Notes: generated by a model from the sequence alone, not told the origin. A stretch of DNA of 64,000 bases from JAFARE01 sp963777285 (GCA_963777285.1 CAVZPR010000001.1:1-64000); one strand, 5' to 3'. Shown: positions 41,586-50,256, numbered from the stretch's first letter. A program made the numbers and translations.

Positions 41586-42292
41586 CCCCAGCTCTGTGCG
41601 TCGCCGGCCCGGTGTTGCTTGGCCATGAACGCCGCCACCTGCGTGCGCCGCAGCAAACCGAGCTTCATCAGGATGTTGCTGACGTAGTTCTTCACCGTCT
41701 TCTCGGCAAGGTGCATGCGCTCGCCGATCTCGCGGTTGGTCATGCCTTCAGCGACCAGGTCGATGATCTTGTGCTCCTGCGGGGTCAGTTCGGCGGTGGG
41801 GTCGGCGTCACCCGGCTCGGGCTTACCGCGGATGCGGGCCATGACCCGCGCGGCAACGGAGGGATCGAGCAGGGACTGGCCGGTGGCCACCTTGTGGATC
41901 CCCTCCAAGAGCTCGTTGCCCTTGATCTGCTTGAGCACGTACCCGGAGGCGCCGGCCATGATGGCGCTGAAGAGGGCCTCGTCGTCGGCGAACGAGGTCA
42001 GGATCAGCACCCGCGTCGCCTCCCGCCGGGCGCGTATGTCTCGGCACGCCTCGATCCCCGAGCGCCCGGGCATCCGCACATCCATCACCACGACGTCGGG
42101 CTCGAGCTCGGTTGCAGCCTTGACGGCCTCGTCAGCCGTGCCAGCTTCGCCGACCACCTCAATGGTGAGGTCGGACTGGAGCAGGCCTTTGAGGCCGCGC
42201 CGGACCAGCTCGTGGTCGTCGCAGAGCAGGACACGGATCTTCGACGCGGCCATGTCCTCGGCAGTGTATGGAGAGGACTTGCCCGAGGTCAC
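41582..42292 (-). CDS. NarL/DosR-type response regulator
   Basis: 236 residues from GTG 42292 (GTGA coupling to UspA); an ATG at 42253 is an alternative. Receiver domain with acidic pocket CDDHE, phosphoacceptor Asp 71 in VMDVRMPG, Thr in LILTSF, Lys in YVLKQI. LuxR-type helix-turn-helix at about 165-225 (LTPQEHKIIDLVAEGMTNRE then MHLAEKTVKNYVSNIL). The linker and helix pattern resemble mycobacterial DosR/DevR. Likely partner of the kinase at 43896-45032. Confidence 0.92.
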   Translation of the reverse strand: MTSGKSSPYTAEDMAASKIRVLLCDDHELVRRGLKGLLQSDLTIEVVGEAGTADEAVKAATELEPDVVVMDVRMPGRSGIEACRDIRARREATRVLILTSFADDEALFSAIMAGASGYVLKQIKGNELLEGIHKVATGQSLLDPSVAARVMARIRGKPEPGDADPTAELTPQEHKIIDLVAEGMTNREIGERMHLAEKTVKNYVSNILMKLGLLRRTQVAAFMAKQHRAGDAQSWG

Positions 42293-42753
42293 GCCTCCGC
42301 CCCCGAAGCCGACGTGTGGTGGTGCGGGAAGATCACCACCGGGCAGGGAGCATGTAGAGCGAGGGCATGGCTGACGCTGCCCAAGAACATGCCGCGTAGG
42401 TGACCACGGCCGCGGCTGCCCACCACCACGAGGTTGGCCTGCTTCTCTCTGGCCAAGCGCAACAGCACCTCTCCGGCGTCGCCCTCCTCAACGATCGTCG
42501 CCAGCTTCACGCCCGATTCGCGAAACGGCTTGGTCCAGTCGCCGTCGAGGTTGCGCTGGAGCTCGCTGCGCCACTGCTCCCAGAAGTCAGTGGTCAAGTA
42601 GGCGGCACCGTAGGCGCTCGCCGCCGGATCGAGACCGTAGATGGAGACCGCGATCACCTCAACGCCGTCGAAGGCCTTGGCAAGCTCCGCCGCCCATTCG
42701 GCGGCACGCACCAACTCATCCGATCCGTCGATGCCGACAAGGATCCGCCGCAT
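42289..42753 (-). CDS. Universal stress protein (UspA family)
   Basis: 154 residues. MRRILVGIDGSDELVRAAEW start, and the ATP-binding end VVVGSRGRGHLRGMFLGSVS (G-2x-G-9x-G-S/T type). Such proteins bind ATP and are core members of DosR regulons. First gene of the UspA-regulator-PsiE operon, 98-113 bases downstream of redox motif site 2. Confidence 0.92.
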   Translation of the reverse strand: MRRILVGIDGSDELVRAAEWAAELAKAFDGVEVIAVSIYGLDPAASAYGAAYLTTDFWEQWRSELQRNLDGDWTKPFRESGVKLATIVEEGDAGEVLLRLAREKQANLVVVGSRGRGHLRGMFLGSVSHALALHAPCPVVIFPHHHTSASGAEA

Positions 42754-42827
42754 CTCTCACTCCTTTAACAAGTGGCTGATTCCCGCAGTGAATGGGCATC
42801 CAGCCTCAATCTCTTCATGCACATCGT

Positions 42828-42866
42828 CGGACCGAAGTCCGCCACGGGCCAGGGGCCTTGGTCACA
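42828..42866. promoter_or_regulatory. Redox-regulon motif, site 2, with a neighbouring palindrome
   Basis: AGGGGCCTTGGTCACA at 42851-42866 matches the regulon consensus. Ten bases before it, CGGACCGAAGTCCG (42828-42841) is a palindrome of the GGAC...GTCC type seen in DosR boxes. Both lie between the divergent UspA (start 42753) and 42915 genes. Confidence 0.6.
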
Positions 42867-42914
42867 GGACGCGGTGCCATTGAGCCCTGGCGGCATCGGT
42901 AGCTGGTCGGCAGG

Positions 42915-43406
42915 ATGGCGTTCACTGTGTTGATCCACGACTTCGTGCAGGTGCCACGCCCGTTCGCGGAGGTGTCTAGCGCCATCCTCGCGGACGGTGC
43001 CGGACTCTTCGGAGCGCCGGCTGCGGCCGCTTACGGCGAGGGCGAGCGGTTGTCGCTGCAACTCACTCCGTCGCTCAAGCACTCCGCCTTCGGCAAGCGG
43101 GTCGAGGTTGATGTGGGCCGCGCCTACCAGCGCGATGACCGGCTGGTCGTGCCCATCCATTGGTGGGCCTCAGGTGCTACCGCGCTCTTCCCGCAACTCG
43201 AGGCCGACCTGGAGGTCGCGCCGCTGGGCAGCGACGCGACTCAGATCACCCTGATGGGCCGCTACGAGCCGCCTCTGGCCGGCCTGGGTCGGCAGGTGGA
43301 CCGCCTACTCCTGCACCGCGTCGCCGAGGCAAGCGTGCGCTCCTTCCTCACCCGGGTGGCGGCTTCGCTGGTCGGCGCGGCCGCACTAGCGCTTGCCGCC
43401 GGATGA
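42915..43406 (+). CDS. SRPBCC-like hypothetical protein with C-terminal membrane segment
   Basis: 163 residues from ATG 42915. Alternating strands (LVVPIHWWASGATALFPQLE, LEVAPLGSDATQITLMGRYE), then a helix and an Ala-rich hydrophobic end (about 145-163) that may anchor it. Resembles small SRPBCC proteins of Actinobacteria, but I am not certain. Divergent from UspA, sharing redox motif site 2. Confidence 0.6.
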   Translation: MAFTVLIHDFVQVPRPFAEVSSAILADGAGLFGAPAAAAYGEGERLSLQLTPSLKHSAFGKRVEVDVGRAYQRDDRLVVPIHWWASGATALFPQLEADLEVAPLGSDATQITLMGRYEPPLAGLGRQVDRLLLHRVAEASVRSFLTRVAASLVGAAALALAAG

Positions 43407-43467
43407 CCCTCGCTGTGCCGAGGCGCAGACTCCAGGCAATGCGGCTAGCGGACGTCGGTGACCTGAG

Positions 43468-43878
43468 ATGAACGAGGTGATCTCGCACTTGGAGGAGGTC
43501 AGCGAGCAGGAGGCGCGCCACCTTCTCGGCTACGGCTCGTACGTGGGTCGGGTCGGCTTCATCCGCGACGGGCTCGCGATGATCCTGCCCGTCAACTACC
43601 TGTACGACGACGAGGCCGTCATCTTCCGCACCGCCACCGGCACCGCGCTGAGCGAGCTCGGTGGCCAGAGCGTCGCGTTCGAGGTGGACACCAACACGCC
43701 GCTCTCCCATGCAGGCTGGAGCGTGCTCGCCCGTGGCACGGTGGAGCGGGTCACCGACGAAGTCACGCTCGACCGGCTGCGTCGCGGCCCGCTACGCTCC
43801 TGGGCCTGGCGCGGCGCGAACGCTTGGTTCCGCATCCCGATCGAGAGCATTTCAGGACGGCGCATTCCCGAGAGTTGA
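43468..43878 (+). CDS. PPOX-type flavin/F420-binding protein
   Basis: 136 residues from ATG 43468. Split-barrel pattern: YGSYVGRVGFI, AMILPVNYLYDDEAVIFRTA and SVAFEVDTNTPLSHAGWSVL, as in the pyridoxamine 5'-phosphate oxidase superfamily (often F420- or FMN-binding). It is 61 bases after the gene at 42915. A paralogue is at 49225-49686. Likely a redox or detoxification enzyme. Confidence 0.88.
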   Translation: MNEVISHLEEVSEQEARHLLGYGSYVGRVGFIRDGLAMILPVNYLYDDEAVIFRTATGTALSELGGQSVAFEVDTNTPLSHAGWSVLARGTVERVTDEVTLDRLRRGPLRSWAWRGANAWFRIPIESISGRRIPES

Positions 43879-43895
43879 AGGAGGGCCAGCTGCCG

Positions 43896-45032
43896 TCAGG
43901 CCGAAGCCGACTGGCGGGGCAGCCGCAGGGTGGCCACGGTGCCGCGCTCCTCGGCGGGATGGATGGTGAACTCCCCACCCAAGGCTCGAGCTCGCTGGCG
44001 CAGGTTGCGCAAGCCCTGCCCACCGCGGCGCTCGCCCTTGAAGCCGATCCCGTTGTCCAGCACGGTTAACGACACGTCGACCCCCACCCGCAGGTACACC
44101 TCAACAAGAGTGGCGTGTGCGTGCTTAGTGACATTGCTCAGCAGCTCACGCAGCATCGCCTGCAGGTGCTCGCCGACATCCGCACCAATGACGCTATCCA
44201 CCGGACCGTCGAAGTGCACTCGGGGCTCGAAGCCGAGTGCGGGGACGACGTCGTTGGCCATTGCCAGGATGGACATGCGCAAGCTGCGCTCGCCACGCTC
44301 ATGCGCCTGCAAGGCGAAGATGACACCACGGATGTCGCGGATGGTGTCGTCGAGATCATCGACGGCTTGCTGGATCCGGTCGCCCACCTCGACGTCGTCG
44401 GCGCGGCGCGCGATCCCCTGCAGCGACATGCCAGTGGCGAAGAGCCGCTGGATCACGGTGTCGTGCAGGTCGCGGGCGATCCGCTCGCGGTCCTGGAGTA
44501 CGACCAGCTCGCGCACTCGCTGGTGCAGGCGCGCGTTCTCGATCGCCACCGCGGCGGCGCTAGCCAGGCCGACCACCAGCTCCTCATCCGCCGCGCTGAA
44601 GTCCTGCCCGCGTGCCTTCTCGGTGAGGTAGAGGTTGCCGAAGACCTGGTCGCGGATCCGGATCGGAACCCCCAGGAAGGTGCGCATGGGCAGGTGGCCT
44701 TCGGGAAACCCGTATGACTTGGGATGCGTGGTGAGGTCGTGCAGGCGGAGTGGCCGGGGGTCGTGGATGACCAGACCCAGGATGCCCAGCCCGTGGGGGT
44801 AGTGGCCGATGCGATGCAGGCAGTCGGCATCGACCCCCTCCGTGACGAACTCGACCACCTGAATTTCGCCTTCGGGGGAGGCGCTCCCCAGCACACCCAA
44901 GGCCGCATAGCGAGCGCTGGCCAGCTCGCCGGCTGCTTGAACGATCCGGCGCAGGACCGCGCTGAGGTCCAGGTCCGACGAGATCGCGGCCACCGCCTCC
45001 AGCACCCGCCGCACGTCACGTCCCTCGCTCAT
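43896..45032 (-). CDS. GAF-domain sensor histidine kinase, DosS-like
   Basis: 378 residues from ATG 45032 (an upstream ATG at 45065 also exists). One GAF domain (about 22-170) closely follows the DosS/DosT GAF-A text, including DPRPLRLHDLTTHPKSYGFP and PMRTFLGVPIRIRDQVFGNL; His 113 lies in the GFP..HLPMR segment where mycobacterial DosS has its haem-ligand region. HisKA_3 phosphoacceptor His 190 in ARDLHDTVIQ; ATPase boxes LLSNVTKHAH and DNGIGF. Senses redox or gas and signals to the regulator at 41582. Confidence 0.9.
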   Translation of the reverse strand: MSEGRDVRRVLEAVAAISSDLDLSAVLRRIVQAAGELASARYAALGVLGSASPEGEIQVVEFVTEGVDADCLHRIGHYPHGLGILGLVIHDPRPLRLHDLTTHPKSYGFPEGHLPMRTFLGVPIRIRDQVFGNLYLTEKARGQDFSAADEELVVGLASAAAVAIENARLHQRVRELVVLQDRERIARDLHDTVIQRLFATGMSLQGIARRADDVEVGDRIQQAVDDLDDTIRDIRGVIFALQAHERGERSLRMSILAMANDVVPALGFEPRVHFDGPVDSVIGADVGEHLQAMLRELLSNVTKHAHATLVEVYLRVGVDVSLTVLDNGIGFKGERRGGQGLRNLRQRARALGGEFTIHPAEERGTVATLRLPRQSASA

Positions 45033-45139
45033 CGGCGCCATCCTAGCCAGGGTCGGCGGCGACACTCAGCCGGGACCTCTGGCCCTCGTCTGACAGAGCG
45101 GGCGACGCGCGCCTCAGCTCGTTGCGGCGCGATTCGCGA

Positions 45140-45400
45140 TCACGTATCGCGCGTCAGGGCGGAGTCCGAAGCGACGGCCAGCGCAGCAGCCAGGGTCACC
45201 GGGCAGAGCGTTGCCTGTCCGGAGACGGCGTACGGCTGTGCCGCGCCAACGGTCTCAGCGTGCGTTAGCGCGTGTCCGGCGCAAGGCAGGAGCTCGCCGA
45301 TGGCCACCCGCGGACACGATCCGTCCGCCGCCGGGCCGATGCAGCGCTGGACTTCGCGGGCCGTCGCTTCGTCGAGGATGAGAAGCGTCATCGCGTTCAT
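45140..45400 (-). CDS. Small Cys-rich protein, CxGP...PCAG family
   Basis: 86 residues from ATG 45400. Motif order C-x-G-P, then CP, then PCAG (RCIGPAADGSCPRVAIGELL then PCAGHAL) matches the product of 48974-49219. Cys spacing suggests metal or disulphide binding. Divergent from 45507 with redox motif site 3 between them (57-72 bases upstream). I know no name for this family. Confidence 0.55.
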   Translation of the reverse strand: MNAMTLLILDEATAREVQRCIGPAADGSCPRVAIGELLPCAGHALTHAETVGAAQPYAVSGQATLCPVTLAAALAVASDSALTRDT

Positions 45401-45456
45401 GGGCTCACTCTGTACCCGGCCCGGCCATCGCGACAGGGCCGAAGGTGGAGAGCTCT

Positions 45457-45472
45457 GGTGACCAACGACCCT
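45457..45472 (-). promoter_or_regulatory. Redox-regulon motif, site 3
   Basis: Reads AGGGTCGTTGGTCACC on the minus strand. Between the divergent genes starting at 45400 (-) and 45507 (+). A second, weaker half (AGGGCCGAAGG at 45434-45444) precedes it. Confidence 0.6.
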
Positions 45473-45506
45473 AGCGAACCAATCACCCGCTACGTAGCCT
45501 CCGGCC

Positions 45507-45764
45507 ATGAGTACAGCAGCTGCGTTTCCGATGAGGCAGCGAAGCCTGACAATTCCGGTGGCATACGGGAGGGCGGACGTGGAGCAAGCGGCAAACTCGC
45601 TCAACCTTTCGCTGAGCGAGGAGGAGTTGGACACGATCCTGGCTGATGTCGACAGCGAGGTCGCAGAACTGGCCGTCACCGCCACCCGCTCGGCGCTGGC
45701 CTCCCGGATCTACGACGACCTGGCCAGGGTCGCGCGCGGCCACGCCTGGTCAGACGACGACTGA
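45507..45764 (+). CDS. Small acidic helical protein
   Basis: 85 residues from ATG 45507. Acidic, mostly helical, with LSEEELDTILADVDSEVAEL in the middle; no Cys or membrane segment. Unknown family. Its promoter region contains redox motif site 3, so it is probably induced together with the rest of the cluster. Confidence 0.55.
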   Translation: MSTAAAFPMRQRSLTIPVAYGRADVEQAANSLNLSLSEEELDTILADVDSEVAELAVTATRSALASRIYDDLARVARGHAWSDDD

Positions 45765-46121
45765 GCCTGCGGCCCACCGGCGAACTTTCTGCCCCACGTT
45801 CGCTGACCGACGCCCTAGTGGGCGCTGGAGGTGCGAGCAACGCTGGCATAAGGATCCTTCCTCAGCTCCAGACGAGGGCGTACCGACCGGTCTGGCGGCT
45901 ATAGCGACACCACCCCAGGTCGTCGCCGGAACACGAAGAAGCCGCCGGCTGCTACTTCGTTCGCCCTGTTACTTTCTTGTGGCTGCAGCGACGCGAGTTC
46001 CTGCCGGTGGCTTCTTCTCGTTTCGTTCGTTCCTGCTCGGAACGTGGACATCATCGCGCGCAGGTCGCGGCTTGCACCAGGGTCCTTGGTCACCACTTCG
46101 AGCGACCTGTCGACTGGGGCT
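45765..46121. other. Intergenic, with one redox motif
   Basis: No supported gene. It contains redox motif site 4 (46079-46094), which is downstream of the MgtA stop and not in front of any convincing start. A 51-codon minus-strand ORF (46054-45899) would begin 25-40 bases after it, but it has no ribosome-binding site. Confidence 0.45.
46079..46094 (+). promoter_or_regulatory. Redox-regulon motif, site 4 (orphan)
   Basis: AGGGTCCTTGGTCACC, the closest match to the consensus in the window. No clear gene starts beside it, so either a small unannotated RNA or protein is controlled here or the site is a relic. Confidence 0.5.
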
Positions 46122-48803
46122 TTATCTGGCCCCCAGCGGCGGGGCCGCCGCTCCTGGGCTCACGGGCGCCTTTGGACCGTGGTGCGTGAAGCGCACCAGC
46201 CGCCGCAGCACGCGGTGCTCCAGCCGTTCCGCATGTGTGCTCGGCAGCTTCAAGAACGGCAGCGGATGTGCGGCATAGAAGGCGAGCTTGGCGATCTCCA
46301 CCAAGCCGAGGTAGGTGACGATCATGCCGAGCAGGATCAGGAAGAAGCTTGCGGGCAGCGGTGTGAAGCCGAGGATGCCGACCAACGGCGTGAAGGGGAG
46401 CACGGCGCCGATGACGGCGCAACTGGGCGGAAGCAGCAGCATCGTCAGGCTGGGGCGGCTGCGCACGAACGGGATGCGGCGGGTGCGGATCACGTAGATC
46501 ACCAGCGTCTGGGTCGCCAGCAACTCCACGAACCAACCGGTGCGGAATGTCGCGTGTCCGGCGTGCAGCACGCCAAGCATGACGAAGAAGGTCAGGAAGT
46601 CGAAGATCGAGCTCACCGGTCCGAACACGATCATGAAGCGGCGCACGAAGCGGATGTCCCAGGCGGCCGGACGGGACAGCGTCTCACGGTCCACCTTGTC
46701 GGTTGGGATGGCCAGCTGCCCTGCGTTGTACAGCAGGTTGTTGAGCAGGATCTGTGAGGGCAGCATGGGCAGGAAGGTGAGGAAGACTGAGGCCGCGGCG
46801 GCGCTGAACATGTTGCCGAAGTTCGACGACGTCGCCATGAGCACGTACTTGATGGTGTTGGCGAAGATGCGCCGGCCCTCGACCACGCCGTCGGCGAGCA
46901 CGCCGAGGTCCTTGTCGAGGAGCACGATGTCGGCCGCGTCCTTGGCCACGTCGGTGCCCGAATCCACCGAGATGCCGACGTCGGCGTGATGCAGCGCCAC
47001 CGCGTCGTTGACACCATCGCCAAGGAATGCCACGTCGTCACCGCCCCGCCGGGCCACCTTGATGATGCGCGACTTCTGATCCGGGCTGATGCGGGCGAAC
47101 ACCGTGGTCTCCGCGATCACCGTGGCGAGCCGGTCGTCGTCCATCGCGTCGAGGTCGGTGCCGCTCAGCACGCGGCCAGGATCGACGCCGATCTGACGAC
47201 AGACGGTGGCTGCGACCGTGCCGTTGTCGCCGGTGATGATCTTCACCTCGATGCCCAGCTCCCGCAGCCGCTGGATCGAGGGACCGGCATCGGCCTTGGG
47301 CGGATCCAGGAAGGTGAGGAAGCCGGCGAGCGTCAAATTCCGCTCGTCGTCTACGGTCAGGCCACCCTGGGGCGGATCCGCGCGAGTAGCGACTGCGACC
47401 ACGCGCGCACCGGCGTTAAACAGGCGATCCAACGTGGCCGCCGTCTCGGGAGGCGTGCTGCGGCAGCGGGCGAGCACCGCCTCAGGAGCGCCCTTGGTTA
47501 CCAGAATCGAACCGTCGGGCCCATCGGCGACCACGGAGGCCAGCTGTCGCTCGTGGTCGAAGGGAAGGCGGGCGGTACGACGGTACGCTGCGGGCCCATG
47601 GCGCTCGTGGGCGAGCTCGGCTGCCTGAGGCGATCGCCAGAGCGCCTGGTCGAGCGCGTTGCCACCCACGGGGCCGTCGGCTCCCGGCTCGGCCTCGTTG
47701 CACACCAGCCCGAGCAGCAGGGGGGAGGCGTCGTCGCCGCCATCCGGCGCCAGGGAGCGATCGAAGCCTACGGCGCCCTGGGTGAGCGTGCCCGTCTTGT
47801 CGGTGAAGAGCACCTGGATGTTCCCCAGGTCCTCGATGGCCACGAGGCGCTTGACCAGCACCTTGCGCCGCGCCAGGGCGCGCGAACCGCTGGAGAGGCT
47901 GACGGTGACGATCGCCGGCATCAGCTCCGGAGTGATGCCGACGGCTATGGCCAGTGAGAAGAGCAGTGCGTCGAGCAGCGGCTTGTGGAAGGCGATGTTG
48001 AAGATGAAGATCGTGACGGTCAGCACACCCGCCACGCGCACCAGCAGGTTGGAGAAGGCGGCAAGACCCTTCTGGAACGCGCTCGCGGTGGTGCGCTCGG
48101 CGAGGCCGGCGGCGATGGTGCCGAACGCAGTGCCCCTGCCCGTGGCCACGACCACTCCTCTGCCCGCGCCCTCGTGCACGATCGTGCCCATGAACGCGCA
48201 GGAGGGGAGATCGACATGGGACGCATGCATGACCGGCGTTCCGACCTTTGCCACCGGCATTGACTCGCCGGTGAGTACAGCCTCGTCGCATTCGAGCTCC
48301 TCGACGTCGAGCAGCCGGACGTCGGCGGCGATGATGTTGCCGACCGCGAGCTCGATGACGTCGCCGGGCACCAGAATGCTGGCATCGACCTGCTGCTGCT
48401 TGCCGTCGCGCCAAACGGCTGCACGATGCCGGATCTCGGCGTGCAGGGCTTCCACCGCCGCCTCGGCGCGGTACTCGTTGATAAAGCTGAGGAGCACGCT
48501 CACCACGACGATGGCGGCGATGATCACCGCGTCGGTGGGATCGCTGGTGAAGCCCGAGACCGCGGCGCAGGCGAGGAGCAGGAGCAGCAGAGGGTTACGG
48601 AACTGACGGAACAGCACCGCGAGGGGGGTGACGTGGTGGTAGCGGAGCACGTTGGGGCCCACCCGGCGCAGCCGCGCCTCGGCCTCGGCTGAGCTCAGAC
48701 CCCGGGTGCTGGAGCCCAAGGCCTCGAGGACCGCATCACTCGGCATCCGCGCCGCGGCGGCGAGCTCGAGCCACGGAGCTGGCGACGCTGGGCTGACGTT
48801 CAT
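46122..48803 (-). CDS. mgtA: P-type ATPase, magnesium-importing MgtA type
   Basis: 893 residues. Phosphorylation motif DKTGTLTQ with the preceding ITPELMPAIVTVSLSSGSRA typical of P3B pumps; hinge GDGVNDA; C-terminal SSNFGNMFSAAAASVFL and LLNNLLYNAGQLAIPTDKVD are diagnostic for MgtA/MgtB. About ten membrane helices. It imports Mg2+ (or a similar divalent cation). Redox motif site 5 lies 89-104 bases upstream. In mycobacteria a cation P-type ATPase (ctpF) belongs to the DosR regulon. Confidence 0.92.
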   Translation of the reverse strand: MNVSPASPAPWLELAAAARMPSDAVLEALGSSTRGLSSAEAEARLRRVGPNVLRYHHVTPLAVLFRQFRNPLLLLLLACAAVSGFTSDPTDAVIIAAIVVVSVLLSFINEYRAEAAVEALHAEIRHRAAVWRDGKQQQVDASILVPGDVIELAVGNIIAADVRLLDVEELECDEAVLTGESMPVAKVGTPVMHASHVDLPSCAFMGTIVHEGAGRGVVVATGRGTAFGTIAAGLAERTTASAFQKGLAAFSNLLVRVAGVLTVTIFIFNIAFHKPLLDALLFSLAIAVGITPELMPAIVTVSLSSGSRALARRKVLVKRLVAIEDLGNIQVLFTDKTGTLTQGAVGFDRSLAPDGGDDASPLLLGLVCNEAEPGADGPVGGNALDQALWRSPQAAELAHERHGPAAYRRTARLPFDHERQLASVVADGPDGSILVTKGAPEAVLARCRSTPPETAATLDRLFNAGARVVAVATRADPPQGGLTVDDERNLTLAGFLTFLDPPKADAGPSIQRLRELGIEVKIITGDNGTVAATVCRQIGVDPGRVLSGTDLDAMDDDRLATVIAETTVFARISPDQKSRIIKVARRGGDDVAFLGDGVNDAVALHHADVGISVDSGTDVAKDAADIVLLDKDLGVLADGVVEGRRIFANTIKYVLMATSSNFGNMFSAAAASVFLTFLPMLPSQILLNNLLYNAGQLAIPTDKVDRETLSRPAAWDIRFVRRFMIVFGPVSSIFDFLTFFVMLGVLHAGHATFRTGWFVELLATQTLVIYVIRTRRIPFVRSRPSLTMLLLPPSCAVIGAVLPFTPLVGILGFTPLPASFFLILLGMIVTYLGLVEIAKLAFYAAHPLPFLKLPSTHAERLEHRVLRRLVRFTHHGPKAPVSPGAAAPPLGAR

Positions 48804-48870
48804 CGTTCGGGCAGTATCGAGCAGCTTGGGCGCCGGTCAGAGTGGGGGATGGAGCGCTCCGGCGTGTGGC

Positions 48871-48907
48871 GGGACGCACGTCCATCCCGCGGGTGACCAA
48901 CGCCTCT
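48871..48907. promoter_or_regulatory. Redox-regulon motif, site 5, with a GGAC/GTCC palindrome
   Basis: 48892-48907 reads AGAGGCGTTGGTCACC on the minus strand; just before it GGGACGCACGTCC (48871-48883) has GGAC and GTCC arms around GCAC. Both lie between the divergent MgtA (48803) and 48974 genes. Confidence 0.55.
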
Positions 48908-48973
48908 GTCCCGCAGTGGGCTGGTCAGGCACGATCGTCTTGATCCGAAGATCCATGCCACGGAGGCACTGCC

Positions 48974-49219
48974 ATGACCGCAGCCGCAACAGAGCCGCTC
49001 TTTCTCATCGTCGACCCGGAGTGGGAGGTTCCCACCACGACCTGCAATGGCCCGGACGGCTCGGGCAGGTGCCCGCAGGCGGTTGTCGGGCAGCCCGTGC
49101 CCTGCGCCGGCCGTGACCTCTTGCTCCTGAACAGCGACCTGAGCGCCCGCTGGTCGCGGTCAGTCATGCCGCTGGAGGATGAGTGCCCGGTGCGCATCCT
49201 GGTGGCCGGCGGCGGCTGA
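48974..49219 (+). CDS. Small Cys-rich protein, CxGP...PCAG family
   Basis: 81 residues from ATG 48974. Shares C-x-G-P...CP...PCAG with the protein at 45140-45400 (TCNGPDGSGRCPQAVVGQPV then PCAGRDL) and has one more Cys near the end. Divergent from MgtA, with redox motif site 5 starting 67-82 bases upstream. Its stop is only 5 bases from the convergent PPOX gene. Function unknown; zinc, haem or disulphide binding is possible. Confidence 0.6.
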   Translation: MTAAATEPLFLIVDPEWEVPTTTCNGPDGSGRCPQAVVGQPVPCAGRDLLLLNSDLSARWSRSVMPLEDECPVRILVAGGG

Positions 49220-49224
49220 GCGCT

Positions 49225-49686
49225 TCAGCTGGCGCCGCCTCTCCTGGCGGGGCGGCCCAGAAGCGCCTGCACCGCGTGCCCGAAGCCCCGCCCCATGATG
49301 GCGGTCGGGTCGATGCGCACGATCCTGTCGGCCTCGCCCTCGTCGAACGCCCAGGCACGCAACCGAGCGATGCGCAGTTGGTCCCGCTCGGGCCCGGCGG
49401 ACATCTCGGACGCGATGCCGTGCACCAGCACACTCCATCCCCAGGCGCCATCCGGAGCGTAGCTGTCGGCTTCAAAGCTGACCGCGGCCCCTGTTCGGGC
49501 CGCGCCGAGCTTGGTCCCCGGGACAGTGCGGAAGACCACGCTCTCGTTGAGGACAACGAAGTTGACCGGCAGAATCAACGGTGCCTCCTTGGTGGCAATT
49601 CCCACCCTGCCGACGCGCACCGTCGCGAGCAGGCTGAGACATTCGCTTCGCGAGAGACCTTTGAGCTTGCCGATTCCTGATGTCAT
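49225..49686 (-). CDS. PPOX-type flavin/F420-binding protein
   Basis: 153 residues from ATG 49686; the longer open frame runs through the ferredoxin gene and is not used. LIL-PVNFVVLNESVVFRTVPG and AVSFEADSYAPDGAWGWSVL define the split barrel. Paralogue of 43468-43878. Last gene of the six-gene operon starting at 52371; 5 bases after the ferredoxin stop. Confidence 0.85.
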   Translation of the reverse strand: MTSGIGKLKGLSRSECLSLLATVRVGRVGIATKEAPLILPVNFVVLNESVVFRTVPGTKLGAARTGAAVSFEADSYAPDGAWGWSVLVHGIASEMSAGPERDQLRIARLRAWAFDEGEADRIVRIDPTAIMGRGFGHAVQALLGRPARRGGAS

Positions 49687-49691
49687 GGTCC

Positions 49692-49835
49692 TCACACCGT
49701 CTCCGGCACCATCGCGATGGCGCCGCACGGGCATTCGGCGGCGCACATGCCGCAGCCCTTGCAGAAGTCGAGGTCGACGTCGAAGTCCTGCGCGGGCACG
49801 CGCTCGCGCGTGCGCTGGTACACGACGATGCGCAC
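49692..49835 (-). CDS. Single-cluster ferredoxin-like microprotein
   Basis: 47 residues from GTG 49835, immediately after the OsmC stop (11 bases). The second half reads DFCKGCGMCAAECPCGAI: one complete CxxCxxCxxxCP 4Fe-4S motif (Cys 29, 32, 35, 39), plus Cys 41. It resembles the C-terminal part of PorD-type ferredoxins; the second cluster is absent. Probably the electron carrier of this operon. A TAG just before the start excludes an N-terminal extension. Confidence 0.65.
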   Translation of the reverse strand: MRIVVYQRTRERVPAQDFDVDLDFCKGCGMCAAECPCGAIAMVPETV

Positions 49836-49846
49836 CTAGAACACGG

Positions 49847-50245
49847 CTACGCGGGAACGGCGACGCCGGCCCGGATGCGCACAAGAGGCGGATCCGCCAA
49901 CGTGTTGTGCACCGTGCAGTGGCCGATCGCGCGCCGCACGGCGTCCACCCGTGCGTCGGGCGTCGTCTCGGGAAGCTGCACCCCGATGTCGATGGAGGTG
50001 ACCCTCCACGGCGGAACATCGCTCATGGTCCAGCTGCAGTGCACGGTCGGGCCATCGCCGTCACGTCCAAGCCCACGCCGCGCGTAGTGCGCAATGCACG
50101 ACCCCAGCGAGGCGACGAAGAGCTCAATCGGAGTGGGGCCCGAGTCCTCGCCTCCGTCGCTCACGGGTTGATCCACGACGATGTTATGGCCACGCACGGT
50201 GATGCGATGGCGGTCGCCGCCTAGGCTGGTGACGGTCAGTTCCAT
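49847..50245 (-). CDS. OsmC-family thiol peroxidase-like protein
   Basis: 132 residues from ATG 50245. Both catalytic Cys are present: Cys 50 in SLGSCIAHYA and Cys 110 in GHCTVHNTL. GGEDSGPTPIELFVASL is the family N-half. OsmC/Ohr proteins reduce hydroperoxides, or in sulphur contexts handle persulphides. Located between DsrE-like and ferredoxin genes. Confidence 0.88.
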   Translation of the reverse strand: MELTVTSLGGDRHRITVRGHNIVVDQPVSDGGEDSGPTPIELFVASLGSCIAHYARRGLGRDGDGPTVHCSWTMSDVPPWRVTSIDIGVQLPETTPDARVDAVRRAIGHCTVHNTLADPPLVRIRAGVAVPA

Positions 50246-50256
50246 TTTTCGTAGCC

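Noticed and set aside
45899..46054. 51-codon minus-strand ORF beginning just after redox motif site 4
   Set aside because: The position is suggestive, but it has no ribosome-binding site and no recognisable protein pattern, so I left it out as a gene.
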